Assembly (NCBI RefSeq): GCF_030463565.1
Contig: NC_134653.1
Span: 31,867,150 to 31,931,149, forward strand
From: Pelecanus crispus
Taxonomy: Eukaryota > Chordata > Aves > Pelecaniformes > Pelecanidae
DNA length: 64,000 nt
Reading direction: 5' to 3'
The notes below the pieces were generated by a model. That model did not search any database, was not told the DNA's origin, and worked only from the letters and a program-made list of their open reading frames with translations. Below, in pieces: positions 25,901 to 40,900 of this stretch (the first letter of the stretch is position 1; the number at the start of each line of letters is the position of its first letter). Both the position numbers and the translations under genes were made by a program.

Positions 25901-28900
25901 TGCTGAAAATTAGGCTACAGCTTCAGCATTTTGAACCTGGTATGAATAAGAATTCCTGTGAAAAGTGATACCTTCTTGTGCCAGTGGAAGTGGTGTCGCT
26001 AGGTACTAAACCAGCTGGGGAAAGAATAGCTGAAAACTAATTCAGAAAACAAATTACTTTCAGACTAAGCCAGTTTGTGTTTCCTGTTTGAGTTGCAGCT
26101 AGAGAACCTGTTGGCGCTGGTATTGTAAACACTTAAGATTTCTTAAGATCCCAATGCAAGGTTGATTTAAAAAACAAACAAACAAACAAAAGCCCCTGAA
26201 CTAACCAACCTAATAAACCCAACTTGTTGAAATAAAAGAGGGAAACCTGCTTTGTGTGACAACCATTGCACCTATCAAAGGTTGAAGCAGCTTTGAGAGC
26301 ATCTTAGTCTTTTTCCTGGAGGGACCAGATGCTGTATTTTAAATAAATAAATAAATAAAAATCTTATCAACCTAAGGGCCTTAGCCTTCTCAAGGGATTA
26401 AAGTGCTTTCATTCATTTAACCAGTTACAGCTTCATCATGGTCTGCCAAATCTGATGCTTCTGGAGCTAAGCTGTAAAGCTGTAACTTGGGCCTCCATCC
26501 ATATGTTCACAAAAGGTTGCAAACTAGATTTACAGCCCTATGCTTATGTGGCCTTTTCAGAGAGTTATTCTCTATGCATAAGTAACGTCTACTTTCTTTT
26601 TATCGTCTGTTTTACACTGCTCACTAAGTTATTTCTTGCTTCGTTATTTCTTAGCGAGTTCTTTAGTGATGTTAATAGGTAGAGACTGATAGGAGATTAT
26701 TGTCAGATTTGTTTCCACCCATGTAACCTATCTTCAAGTAAACATGACGTAAGTCTGTCAACTGATTAAATTCCAGGACTCTTAAAAGCAATGAAGGGGA
26801 AAAGAAACTTCACATGTAGAGAGAAGTTGCTCCCTTTAGAAGTAATCCTGCATTGTCCATGTGATATTTTTAAGTTTTCCATTTTCTGCTTTCTGTAACA
26901 TTCTGAATAGAAAATGCACTTCTGAGTTTAGTCTGTTTAAAAATCTATGATAGTATTTAACAGTTAGAAAAACAAATATTCATTGGCATTTTTACAGTTA
27001 AAGCAATGTAAAAATATCTTGCACAATGCATATGAGGATGGAAAAGGAAGAAAATCCTGGAAGTTGAGAACATGCAATTGTTGTGTGCTCTGCTGGGGCT
27101 GTCCTGAGCCTCGTTTATTGTGACTGCAAATGTATTTCAATGCTTAACTGCTCAGTCGTGCTTTTGCTTTATCCTTAAGCTGAGCTGACTGTAAGGTATT
27201 TTGATGGCTTTGTCATGTTAAGTCAAGGATGAAAGTAATTCTTGTATTTATGGATGTGTATATAGACATAGTATTTTGGATACTGTAAAGTATAATGTAG
27301 ATTAGTTTGTGAAGTGGTTGCCACAGCATGAAATATATGTATGAGAACGTAGCTGAGGGATAGAGGGTGTCCAAAGGCTTTGTCCATAATTTATGATCTT
27401 GGTGACTTTCTCTGTGCACACTGCACCTGTCTGTTAATGTTACGTTTAAGCATTTTTCAGGACATATTGTTAGCTATCTGCTCACTGATAAATAAGATGT
27501 TAAATTCATCTTATTGCAGCAAGGTGTGAGCTGTGTCTAATTGTGAGTCATTTTGTTTTGGCAGCTTCCTTACTTAACTTAAAACTGCACATGAGTTACT
27601 GGGATATAATGGCAGCAATAGGTGACTTCTCCACATGCTTTGTTAACAGCTGGTTCATGCAAGACTGAGATTTTGTGTGTGTGTGTGGACTCCCTGTCTC
27701 ACTTCCCCTCCCCCTGCCTTCCCAAGGGGAATGATATCCAGGAACATGTTGTCCTTGCTCATTTCAACACAGGATGGGCGAAAGAACAATTTATTTATTT
27801 CCTTATTTTAGTCTTCTCCTTTGCTTTTTTTGTGGTGGCAAATTCACATGTGGCTTTTGTAGTATGGAATTGCTGTTAGCTTTCTAGTATTGCTTCCTTT
27901 GTGACTGAATGAGTTGATTGAATGAATTGAATCTCAATAGCGGATCATTTTTAATTATTAAATTGTTTTCTTCTGGAAGTGATGGATTGTGTGATAGCAC
28001 TGGGCCTGTGTGAGTGTCTTATTACACATTAGCTCTTCTGCCCACTTTGGCCTTGCTTTTGAACTTGCTAGTCAACTGCAACCGAATTGGGTAGAAATGT
28101 AGAGGTTTCAAAGGTAAGTTCTTACAAGTTTCATGGAAACAGATAGCCCAATGGTAGCGAATCTAACCACCAGTTTTTGAAAAGCTGCAATTTGCCTTCA
28201 CAGATTTTTGCATATCAGAGAATCCATATGATCAAGGTCTTGTCTAAATACTGTTCCCATCCATAGAGATAGCTGTAGTCACTCTTGCATTTTTAGGTAG
28301 CAAAGTCACTTGACCATAATATCCAATGCCACAGGAAAACTGACATCACTAATCCCGCTATTCACAGAATTGCGGGTTTGAAAAATCTGAATTAGGGAGG
28401 CCGGTTTAAAGTTTGGTAGATATTCTAGCACTCTTCCAGTCATGCCTTGTGTCAGATGTTACGTAGATATTTCTAAAAGGGAACAGGGTAATCTGAAGCT
28501 AGACTGTCTAATATCAAGGAAAAAAAAGACAGGCAAAAATGGACAGAGGAAACGGATGTTGACAAACTAAAATGTGGCAGTTTTGTCAAACTCGTTTTAC
28601 TTCCTTCTTTGAAACCATAGATTTAATGAAGAATGTGTGGTGGGATTTTTTGGTTTGGTTTGGTTTTTTTGAATACTATCTAACAGTCTAACTTCAAAAT
28701 TAGCATTGGGCTTTATTGACATATTTAAGAACTGGGCAATGGATGACAAACATGCTGACACCACCCACCCCACCCCACCCAAAAAAAAAAAAAAAAAAAA
28801 AAAAAAGTGGCTTGCTTGGTACCGCCGTTGGATATGGTCACTAGTGTGGTTCTTTGAGCTAATCTAGTGCTAATACTATTCAGTGCTTTGATCCATGCTT

Positions 28901-31900
28901 TGGAAGTAATTGTAAATCATTCCTGATGAAATCTCCGGACAGTCAGAGGGGTAAATAACAATATGCATGGAGTAGTCCAGCGGGACTTGTCATTTCATTT
29001 CCAGCAGGACAAGCTGTTGGTTGCATTTTGCATTCAGTGGTAGAGTTTTTAAGCCTAAGAGTGAGAGCATAAGCTGCGTAACAGCCATGGGCAGCTGTCT
29101 ACTGGAGAGACTGGTGACTGAAGAAGATCCAGGAGCTAAAGATACTGGAGAGGAGTTCATGGATTGATGTGGCAGAAGGACCAATGAAAATACATGGTGC
29201 TCTAAGCAGTGCTGACCATGCTTTTGGTCAGTACTCAAATACTCTATATAGTTATGTCCTTAGTTATTTGAAAAACCCATTGGAAACATTGCTGAGAATT
29301 CAGAACACGGCTGCAAAATGACTCAAGCAAGAGAAAGTACCTTGCAATAAAAGATTTGAAGAACTCAATCTGTTTAATTTACAAAAGGAAAAATTGAGGT
29401 GTCTTGCTTAAAACATGTGTGTTCTTGCAGGGTGAATGACAGTTGCTGAAGAGCTCTGTAATCTTCCAAATAAAAGCATAATGAGAGTCAGTGGCTAGAA
29501 GCCGCAGTCAAATTTGTTTCACTTCAAATTTAAATAAGTTTCTAACAATGGAGTGATTAACCATGAAAACAGACTGTCAGTGGCAGCATGTTTTCTGATG
29601 GATATCAGCTCTGATCTAAAAATGTTAACACATACAGCTTAGCTCAGTACAGTTACAGGGTTAATTACAGATGTAATTGGGTGAAATGCAAAGAGCTGTT
29701 TCAGGAGAGCCAGAGGAGATGATCTGATGGTTCTCTCTGGCCTTGAATGGGTGAACAAATCAATTAAATACAATTGCTTTTGCCAGCTGGAAATGGTTCT
29801 CTAAATTTTGAGAAACAAGAGAAAGATGATTCTGATTACTAGATCCCAGGTTTTTCAAAGGCGGTGTTTGTTTGTCTGGATGTTTTTTGCTTCTTCAAGT
29901 GTTGTATATTATGGATGCTGTGGTTTGAATGGTTCTGAAAATGCCGAGTCTATGTGACAAACACAGAAACATCCAAGTGATGGTTTTCAAGAGTCACCAT
30001 AAATAAGTGGTCAGGCAGAAGGGGAGACAGAGCACTTGTTATTCACCTTTTACCTCTGCTCAGCTGCTCTGAGTGAGTGATACTGTCATACTGACAAAGT
30101 CTCAGACAGTAGCTATCCTCTTTTCAGAGAGATCTGTATTTTTCAATGAATTCCGTTTAAAAAGCAGTCTCATTTTTTTAGACCATCTCTTCCCCCCGCC
30201 CCCCCCCCCGGAATTACACTAGTTTCTTTGTTTCCTACCTCTACTTACCTTTGGAAATGTAGCTCTACAAAGGTTCTTGCAAAGTTTGACGTGCTCATCC
30301 CAATGTGCTTTCATCAAGAAGTTTTTTAACTGCTTCAGGTTTGCAAACCCATTTTGCTACTTCACATTGCAGCAAATTAATATAAGCTTAATTATAATTT
30401 GATAAATGGAATTTAATCACTTTTCCCATGTGTTTGACATAGGACTAGTGAATTCCAAGCAAATTTCCTCACCCCACAATGACCCGTAGCCTAACCTAGA
30501 TTCTCTGGCGTATTATTCCTTTATGTTTTACAGCTTGACTATATTGAGTGTGATAACTGACTAAAAAAAAGCTCTGGCAGTTCCTTTCTCTGATCTATTA
30601 TTTAGTGACCTGCCTTAGAATGAATGAAGGTCATGAAAAACTGTCTTCATGGTAGTGATGCCCCATTTTTCCATATAACTTTTAGAAACTTTTTCATAAA
30701 CTTTTTCTCCTTGTTTCTTTTAGAAACTGGGCTTTTTTTTTAGTCCTTAATGCACTACTGGGAAGTAGATCCGCTGGCAAATGCAACTAGTTTTTTGGGT
30801 TTGTTTTTTTTTTTTTTTCTTTTACATTTTTTGCTATAATTCTTATAATTAAAATTTTTAGTAATTTTTCTATAATTCTCTAATAAATGCTGTAATTCTG
30901 TAAGTACAATTCCTTTTTCATATAGGTATATACAGTTTAGTGTAATCGCACCTTAATCTTTTTTCCCCTTTAGAGCCCTAAGTGTAAGTCTGTATATGTA
31001 CAGCAACTTATATGCATAGAAAAGCCTTTACCGTACTGTGTTGTACAGTAGCACCTCCCATTGTTATACCAAGGGAATAAGTGATCATTTTCTTCAATGC
31101 TTTCAAGGTAGGTGTGTTGTCACATGCAGAGTACTTAATTGCAGCTGGAGATAAATATATTGTTTGAGGCAGATGTCTGTGAATGACTGGAAGTATTCAG
31201 TAGACTCAGGCTTTATAGAGCAATGCCGACCCTGTCTTTAAAGCTGAAGACATAAAAGGCTTTTGCTTGAAACCTGAGCAAAACTGCATATACAGACCTT
31301 CGTCAATGCTATGAGCACTTTACTGCCACAATGTGCTCTGCTTCCTACTATTGGTAAGGATACACATTTCAGTATTTGCAGAAAGCAGGAATGTAGTAGC
31401 CAGTTAGGCAAAGAAGCCTGACTAGGTTTGGAAAAAACCCAAAAATTCTTTGGCATTCTTCCTTGCATCTTGTTTTAAAATAATCCTGGTACCATGGTTA
31501 CAAGACTAGTCACATTGCTCTTTCTCCTGGGGATCTCATGTTGTGCATCCCCATATGTTCTCGGGATATGAATTCCTCCATTTGCGCACTCCCACCGGGC
31601 CTTGGGTTGCAGTCCCATGCACATCCACGGTGATTGCCGTAGCAGGTCCAACGGGCTCTGGGCATTGCCAGAGCTTTTTTACTGGATCCTGTCTCCCGGT
31701 TTGTGGTGTGGCTGCAGTGCCATACATTTTTTTTTTATCTAAATGTGGAAGATAACCAGGGCCAAGGTATGAAACAAAAAGGAATGAATATTCTGCACCC
31801 AAGTTTAAGCTGTATTATCCTGGAGCTAGCGTTACTTACCTAGAGGTTTATTTACAGTTTGAGTTGGAGGAAACGGATTGCAACAGTTTTTCCTGTCTCT

Positions 31901-34900
31901 GGGAGTCTTCGCATTTAGTTATCCTTTTCCACTACCATGCTTCAGATAGCTCTTATCTTGTGTACCCCATTTACCTTCTATGGAAAGGTTTTTTGTGCAT
32001 GTATGTGTGTTTTGGTAATTGACTTAACATTGTTTATTTAAAAAAAAAAAACCAAAAACACCCACCACTCCACAAAACTGCAATAAAATTCCTCCGCCTG
32101 GTTAAAGAGTTCTGTAAAAGGAGCTGAGGAATCCCTCTGTGCAGGCGCAAACCTGACTACTCTTTGAAAGGATGCTCCTTATCTAGGCTATTGTTCTAGC
32201 TTTCCTGTTGATAATTCCTTAATGTGTTTTTTGCAGCCTCTTTTGGTTTAGCTCTGTTTATTGAGGCAGAGAACAGCACAAAATTGAATAGGGAAACAGT
32301 ACTCACAGAACTAACCAGTCTTTTCACCTAAACATGTCTTCCAAATTTATTGTTAAAGAAAAAAAAAAAAACAACCAAAAAAACCACCAAACCCAAGCTT
32401 GCTAGAAAAGGAATAAGGAGGACAACTTGGAAGACCTAGTATGGACTGGTAGCGCAGACACGTGCATGTTTTTCTCTCACACCGAGTAGCGTGAGAGAAA
32501 AAGTTAAATTTTATTTTGATGGTTGTACTTATGTTAATGGAAAACTACTACAAAAAGTAGGTTGTGTGTGAAGGTGAATAACATGTGGACTTAAGGAATA
32601 ATTCTTCCCAGGAAATACTAACCAATGATGTTATATATTCCCTCTTCACCACTGTGCCACAAAGATCTGGATTCCATGTGACTGTTTTGGCTGGTTATGA
32701 TTCTTTTTTTCTAGGACAGTACTCATGCTTGTTTTTTGAGAAGGGAAGTTTGTGTGTTCTCTGCCAAGAACACCAAATACCAAACGTTCTACTAGTTACT
32801 ATATTAGGCTGAGTCATGATAACTGTAAAGTTTGTGTATTTTTATTCCATGAAGAGTAATAATTAGCTATGTTGTCACTTAGACCGAGATATAAAGGTGA
32901 TCTGCAAGCTCAACGTTGTTTCAAGACTGCCCCTAATGAGAGAGGAGAAGGGGACTTCCACCTTGAATGTGGATGAAAGATGTCTCTGTCAGCTTTCTCA
33001 TTTTAGTAATATCAAAAAGGGTTAATTATTCTTCCCTGGCTTTCTGAGGGTAGCGTAGATTAGGATTTTTTTTTCCTCATCAGCTGAAGCCTTGAATTGC
33101 TAACAGAGCTGTCGGCTCTGGGAACTTGATGAGCCAGTAGCTAGAGCACAAATGTGTGTGGCATCTACTGTGCACTACCTTAGTACTTTCTGGACGCTTA
33201 GTGCTTTCATGCAAGCTAATGTCCTCCATTCCTAGATTCCTCACAGTTAACCTCTTGTGTGATCACTTCCCAAATGTATTAATATGAATTATCTAGTGTA
33301 TTGTGATCATGCACCTTAATTTATGGCACAAGAAGCTGCTTGTTCTCTAGTTATCATGGGACGCTCCCCCCAAGAAATAGAATGTCTAATGTAAAAATTA
33401 TGTGAAATCCTAATATACTTTTTAGTATATAAAAAGGAAAATCACAGTCTTTGTGTTAGCAGGTTACATCCAACCTTTCTGCTAAGGCTACAGAATATTC
33501 CTCATTGTATAATGTGTGCTGGAAAATACAAGTGAAAAAAGCAACGGCCCTGAAAATGTCTGTGTTGAGTCCAGTGAATCTCCTGAAGAGGTTTTCATGG
33601 ACATTTGCTTGTTTTCATAATGCTAGATGCAGGCTGAACAGATTTTCACACAAACAGGGCACAACATATTGTCATTCTGACCTGCAAGAATCTGGCAGTT
33701 TTGGCTTGTGGCCCTTCTTGGCAAGTGTCAGTCACATTGAACACCTTTTGCTTCTTCGCTTAGTTTAATTCTTCCCTTCCCTGGGCATTATGAAAAACTG
33801 TATCTTGCAGACATTGTAAGTAATTGGAATGGCTGTAAAGATTTAATATTTTAAATTTGAAAACAACTGATTTTTAATCTTCCATTTAGGAGTGTTTGTT
33901 TGGTTTGGGTTTTGTTTTTAAAAAAGTGGAAAAAAAATAAAGAAAATTATTCTCTCCCCTGAGAATTCAAATAGCCTTTTGCATCTAAAATTTTTCAAAG
34001 TGCACAGCATTATGCTTTATATAAATTCTTTTAAATGCAAGAGGGTTGTACTGTATAGTTTATCTGAACTATTTCTTAGAGAAAATATGAAAGACTTCTC
34101 ATTTCATTTCTTCTAGTTTTCCTCACAGAAATAGTATAACAAATAAGCAGTTCTTAGAAATCCTTATTTGCTGATAGAAATTTGAAGAAACTATAGTACA
34201 AATCTATTGCATTCAGTACACTGGTTATATTGAGTGTTGTTAAAAGTATTTTTAATCTTATAGCCATATCAAGTCACCTAATAGAATTGTGGCCTTCAAT
34301 CGTGACAAACTTTCTGACTACCAAATTGGACAGAACTAAACGCTAGGGAATTGATATATCCCCCCTGCCCCTTCTGTAAACGATTTGGTAGTGAAGATCT
34401 GTTCAACATAATAAAACAAACTCATAGGCAAAAGAATATGCAGCTTGAGGTAAGAACTGGTCACATCATGAATGTGCTTTGTGAACATGATTATACTGAA
34501 AGCTTTTTGTGTTCTATTTGGTATTTTAATTTGGAAAGGATTAAGTGCAGTTGTGTGTCTTGTTGCTTCAGGTTGGTGGAACAAAAGCTGGAGTTGTGCG
34601 TTTCTTGGGAGAAACTGACTTTGCTAAAGGAGAATGGTGTGGAGTAGAACTGGATGAACCTCTGGGAAAGAATGATGGAGCTGTTGCTGGAACAAGGTTA
34701 GTCTATCATCAGATAGCAGCCGCCTTCAAGATTTTGCATGTCTATATTCTGGTTTGGCTTTTTAATATCTTACATGAAACTTTATATCAAGGGAAGTAGT
34801 TAGGCTGTAAACCTGACTGTCTGCTGCTGGTAGTTGGGGGGGTCGTTAGACAGCGACTTGAATTTTAGGATGCCTACGCATCTCTGAAAGTCTGCATCAA

Positions 34901-37900
34901 CCCCACATTCATGGGATTAGTTGATCTCTCCTACTCCCGTGTGAGTTTTATTCATAGACTGGTAATGGAAAACACAATTTCCTGCTTTTTGAATGTCTGC
35001 TTGGTTTCTCAGCTTGGAATGAATGCTCAGTTAAGAAAATATCTCTGGGTTTCTAATAGCTGAACTTAAGGGAAATCTTCCTGCATCACAGGAACTGAAA
35101 GCTCCTATACCAATAGTTGCCTCATTGTAAAGACTGGGAACAGTGTAGCTGCTTCCTCCAATAAGTCGCACTTAGAAAGCGTTAATTCACATTACAATTC
35201 AACTTACTTTCTCATTTGGTATAAAGGAACAGTCTTTTAACTCATTAAAAAGAGGTTCTACAAGGATTGTGCCACCTTAAAATAGGTGATCACAACTTAA
35301 AATTTTAAGTGGCTTTTGTTTATATATAACCAAAGATACATGTTCTGTATAATCCAATATGCATACATGTATAGGTATGTATGTAGTAAAATATAAACCT
35401 ACTTGATTTAATTAAAATCTTATTTTTATTTTTAACTCTGCTATTACATTTGTTGCTGGCAGCTCAGAGGAATGTATCGAAGAGGAAAGCTATGCATGTT
35501 AAACTTTGAATCTGAGTGGAATTTTTAGGAAACAGCTCTAACTCAAGAGTTTGCTTTGTTGAATTTCTGAAGTCTGATATAATCATGCTGTTTCAGTCTC
35601 TAAGTCCCCTTTCCAAATCTAGTGTTAATAAAAAAATGCAATCTGATATAGATTAGATTGTCACCAGCTGTAACCCTGTCCTTTAATACTTTTAGACTAT
35701 TGATCTAGAATTCTTTGTGAAGCCAGACCATGGGTCTGAAAAGACAGAAGTTAATTTACTACTCTCATCTGTCTACTTTTTTTAAAGGTATTTTCAGTGT
35801 CAGCCAAAATATGGTTTGTTTGCTCCAGTCCACAAAGTTACGAAGATTGGATTCCCGTCAACCACACCAGCGAAAGCAAAGACAACTGTGCGAAAAGTGG
35901 TTGCGACTCCCACAGCCCTGAAACGTAGCCCAAGTGCATCTTCCCTGAGCTCTCTCAGTTCTGTGGCATCTTCAGTAAGCAGCAAGCCAAGCCGTACAGG
36001 ACTAGTAAGCTTCTTTTTCTATTGCATGCTTTACGTTCCCAAGCAGGAATCCACGTGGCACTTGCCTGTGGTCTACTTGCATAAATTGAGAATAGAACAA
36101 GTCTTGGACAAAGTACAGTACACGTTTAATTGTGCTCTCTTTTTCATTCAAAGCATGCATGAAGGAAGGAAATCTTAGCTAGCCCTGAAGAGTAGCTGAA
36201 TATTTGAATATTTAAGCTTACACAGCTAATTCAGGCTAACTGAGTTATTGCAGTAAGAAAGGGGCTTGTGATGGCAACAAAATGAGAAGGCATCAATGTT
36301 TCCTGACTGGAATCTCCATTTAGTTGTTCATTTTCCTAGCACTGCCTCTGTCACATGGGGTTTGTGGCTGAGGATCTGATATGCACTAAGGCTTCTGTAG
36401 ATCAAACCTGTTTTATTAAGCAGGAAGCTTCAAATTGTCTAAAATGTAAAAGGTTTTCTTTTACTGTTAAAGAGATGAGTCAGCTGAGAAATACAGAAGT
36501 AGCAATTCTCAAGTGTTTGCTGACAAGAAGCCTCTTTCTTTTAGATTTGGTTTTAATCCTATGAATTCATAAAGGCTAAATGTTGCAAAGTATGGTGGCT
36601 CAGGTGAATTCTAACACAGTACTAATTCCACTTAATACACTTACTATGGATCCTTTTAAAGTTGCTCTGTTACATAAATGTCCTAATCTTGGGTTGCAGC
36701 AGTAAAATGGAAATCTTCTGGGAAAGCTGAATTTTAAAACGTCTCTCTTTTAAGGCAATTAAAAGCATAGAAATAATTGGTTTTTTCCACGGTCACCCTA
36801 GATTTTTCCTTTTTTTTTTTTAAACCAAAAGTACATAAATACATCTAATTAGAAAGAGATCACTCCCACTGATCTGGAACTGGTTAGCTGGCATACTGTC
36901 CTACTGACCAGCAGGTGCAGAACAGAGAGGTGACTTACTGTTGTCCTTCAAAACTGAAGCAGATTACAAGCGAACAGAGGTCAACAGTTGGTCAGGGCAA
37001 CAGGGTTAATACCTTATCACAAAGCACGTAAGGTATTTTTGTTTGGCACAAACAGTGGGACTTTATTACTTAATCCATCCTGGAAGTTGCACTTCCAGCT
37101 GCAGAGTGCCCCCTAGTTTGAAATCCTTGCGCTAACATACGGTGCTACCGCGGCTTCAGGGCAGGCTTCATGAGCGGACAGTGAAGCATTAATATGGGCC
37201 TCTACGTTTTATTCCATATGCTATGATACTCTAAGCAACAAGAGTATGGTTACACATTGTGAATGCCTACAATATACTTGGTTATTTTGCCTCTGTGCTG
37301 TGCCTCAGGGCTTTTGCATGTTTTGGGCTGTAAAATACAAAGCTTCTGTAATCCATTATTTCTGGAATCAAAATTCCAGCTTTCTTCCAACTCCTTTTCT
37401 CAGGCAAGATGAACATTTGGTTACCGTCCAAGTTAAAAGGACTGTCAAAATAATTCTGCCACTTTTTCTTTAAAAGTTAAGCTGCTGAAGAAACAAGATT
37501 TCCTGAAATCGGTTTTGACACAGCAGACTTTTCACGCTTCAATTTCTAGGAAAATTATGACTTATCTGGAAATCGCTGGACTCATTATATAGTCTTCTCA
37601 ATTATTCAGGGCTGTTGCTGTTTTCTTCTTCCTGTGTGAAAAAAGCAATTGTCAAAGTAGGTGATCTAATGATTTAAGAGGGCTGTCTGATGCAATTTGT
37701 ATTTATTTCCAAGTCTGAAGGAAGTTGATGTTTCTCTGAAATCTTTTGGAATCGGGAATTAAGCCAAGTTTGATTTGAAGAGCTAGAATTCTTACAAAGC
37801 AACACATTCTGGAATAAGATACCTTTTAGAAACTGAGAGGATCTGAAACAACTAATCTAAGCATCAAAGTGGAAGATGGTTTATTCTATCGCGTACCTTT

Positions 37901-40900
37901 TCAGTCACTTGATACAGCATTTGCAGTGGATTGTAGACATATCATTCAAGGCTGTGAGTAGACAAGTTAGAGATGTTGTGTAGCAATCATGGTAACAGAA
38001 GGGGAAGTGTGTTTTTGTGGTGACAGAAGAATACGTCTGTGTTATGCTTTCTGTTGGGGATGTTGTCCAATGCTAGCATTCCAGGCTGTATATGGCAACT
38101 ATTCTTCAACATTTTGATCTCTGAAAGGATCATGGGACAAACATGCTCCTATTCTTGAGCAATACTATTAGAGAGCCCTAAAGGTTAACATGACAGAAGA
38201 GCAAGCCTTCATGTATTGGGTTTTGTTTTAAATAAGGCTTTAACTGAGATGTCGTTCTTATTTAATACTTAGACAAATTTCTGAGCTGTTAAGCTTAAAG
38301 TTGGTTTTTATAAGCTGTACTGGATTTTTTTTCGGTCCAGTTTTTGCTGTTTTCACAACTATTGCTCACTTTTACTGCATAATTTCAGTTTGTTTACTTT
38401 CCCTTCTAGCTCAAAAACTCTTGAGAAAGTAGAAGACAGGGTCATGCTGAATTTTCACTGACACTGGTTCCATTCAATGGAGCAGAGATCATGCAAGGTC
38501 AAGGAAAACCCTAAGGTTCATTTTAGCTATAGTTCTCCAGACAGGTTCATTTTTATCTATACTCTTTAAGTTTAATCTTTCAGATATTTTTTCCAGAAGT
38601 AATTTAATTCCAAGTGGTATAAACATATCTTTTAATCAGATGCCAACTGTTCTTCTTCACAAGGTTTTAGCTGTAAGGCTGGCTTTTTGGGTCAAGGTAA
38701 ATGCTCTTCATCCTGGATGTTTTTGTTGCCATAGTAGAGGTGCCAAATGCTAGTTGGAGTTCCAAAAGCTTTTGATAGAGCATTTGGAAGTGTTATACTG
38801 TTGCTGGTGACCCAAGGTGATGACTTGATAACTGGAGGCACAATGTTTTGAACTTGCTAAAAGGCTTGCTTTCTTTTTTTAATGCAAAAAGATGCTTAGA
38901 AACATAATGAGCTAGCCTTTGTGTGAGTCTACTAAGCACACCTTCGATTGAGGCCAGTCTTTTGTTTTCACTTCAGCCCTTCTGTCTCCTACACACTAAC
39001 TGCTGATTGCTACAAAGTAGTCTTACTACACATGTATGGCCATTGTTAAATTCTAGAAATTGAAGTAATTTAAATGTAAAAGGAGAAGGTACTGTAGGTA
39101 ACGGAAATCATTTGCTTTACTAACCCAATGTTTGTAGAGTCTGGAGATATCCCTTGTTTTCACTCGATACAGAATGATTTTTTTAATGTATTCACTTTGT
39201 GAAGTTGACAGAAACATCCTCCCGGTATGCAAGAAAAATTTCTGGTACCACAGCCCTGCAGGAGGCACTGAAGGAGAAGCAGCAACACATTGAACAGCTC
39301 CTGGCAGAAAGGGACCTGGAGAGGGCAGAAGTTGCAAAAGCAACCAGTCATGTAGGGGAAATACAGCAGGAATTAGCACTTGTTCGCGATGGACATGATC
39401 GGGTAAGAGCGGTATTTCTGTTCTTAAAATAGAGGTGTTAATACAGTTGACTTAATTTCCAAAATTGTGTTTTCTTATTGAAAAGATCTGGGAGTAAGAG
39501 GTGGTGTTCTAAAACTAAAGTAGTCCATATCTGTGAGATCTTCCTTGTGGGAGCTTTGGCTTGACGAGATAGCAAATCTACTTCATTTAACTCATTTTTG
39601 TTGAACTTCTTTACACATCTCTACAATCTTTTATTATATACGTATTTGAATATGATAGCATTCCTGTCCTGTGGCCCATCACTTTACCAAATTGTGATTA
39701 CTGAGGTATAGATACACAACTTGGAAAAAATTCATGTATTGCCCAACGTAGCAGATTTTGTTCTTATTCCTCTTGCTGATTAGCATGTACTGGAGATGGA
39801 AGCAAAAATGGACCAGCTACGAGCTATGGTGGAGGCTGCTGATAGGGAGAAAGTGGAGCTTCTCAATCAGCTTGAGGAAGAGAAAAGGTAACCCAAAACC
39901 ATCTTCATTAGTATAACTCTGTTAAAAACAAACTTTGCATTAAAAGCAAATGCTGTGGTGACTTTCAAATTTGAAACAAATTTTGAATAATGCAGATATG
40001 GGCAATTACTGTATAAAATCATATTGCAGTTTCTTAAAATCACTACTAAAAAAACACCCTCTCTTAAATTTGGGGAGGGACAGCCAGAGAAATGGACTTG
40101 CTTAGAGGCTATAACTATTGTTTATAGCTGAATTTCATGCAACTCATTCCTTTTAATATTGCTTTCTGTTATGAAGGATTTTATTCCTACTCATATGAAA
40201 TTAATGGCTCATATCTGACCTTCCTGAAACACTCTTCTTCCACTTCCAAATGAAAATTTTGGTAATCTCATTTCCTGACAATGCTGGATTAGGAATTTAC
40301 AGTTTAGTTCTCTTGTGAATAATTTATTAATATTAGTCATGTGATTCTAGGTAGGGTCTGTCTTTTACAGGGAAATCATTAAAGCCATTAATTTTAATGC
40401 TTTTTCTAATTCCTTTTCATAACCATTTGAGGAAAGGAACTGAGATTACCAAATAGGTGAGGTGAGGTTAGGAAAGGAAATAACCTGATAAATTGTTGGG
40501 TCAAGGTTAGGTGAGTAAATAATCTGATAAATTGTTTTGGTGGATTTGGAATACTTTTGAAAAGCAAGAGTCTATTTAGAAACCCATTGTGAGTCTGTCC
40601 TGTAGGCTTGTGTGTGCCCCTGAAATCAGTCAGATGTCAACGTGTCTGAAAGGCCTGCCTAAAACGAGAAATCACAGATGAGAAAATGCAATGGTAAACC
40701 CTGGGCAATTCATTTACAATTTTTATGCTGCCTTTTTATGGGACCCACTCTAACTGAATTTTCAAAACAAGCAGTAGACATAGGTCTGGAATTATTTATA
40801 TATTCTCTACAAAGTAATGCAGTGGGTTTTTAAATTTTAAAAAAAGAAAAAAAAAACCCACAAAACAAAACAGCTTTGCAGCACCTCCAGTAGCCTGGCT

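Larger units (their letters stand above)
21051..34571 (+). other. CLIP1: CLIP1 intron 3
   Basis: A 13.5-kb intron inside the second CAP-Gly domain. It holds an old CR1-like LINE 3' end (about 29250-29755) and simple repeats at 26169-26190, 26341-26360, 28650-28670 and 28761-28806. It also has a perfect 12-bp hairpin at 32469-32502 and a GC-richer patch near 31540-31700. No coding exon of CLIP1 is missing here, since exons 3 and 4 join in phase. Confidence 0.8.

Noticed and set aside
28781-28806. A26 run as a retrocopy poly(A) tail
   Set aside because: The sequence upstream is a CCACC simple repeat, with no recognisable transcript or SINE and no target-site duplication found.
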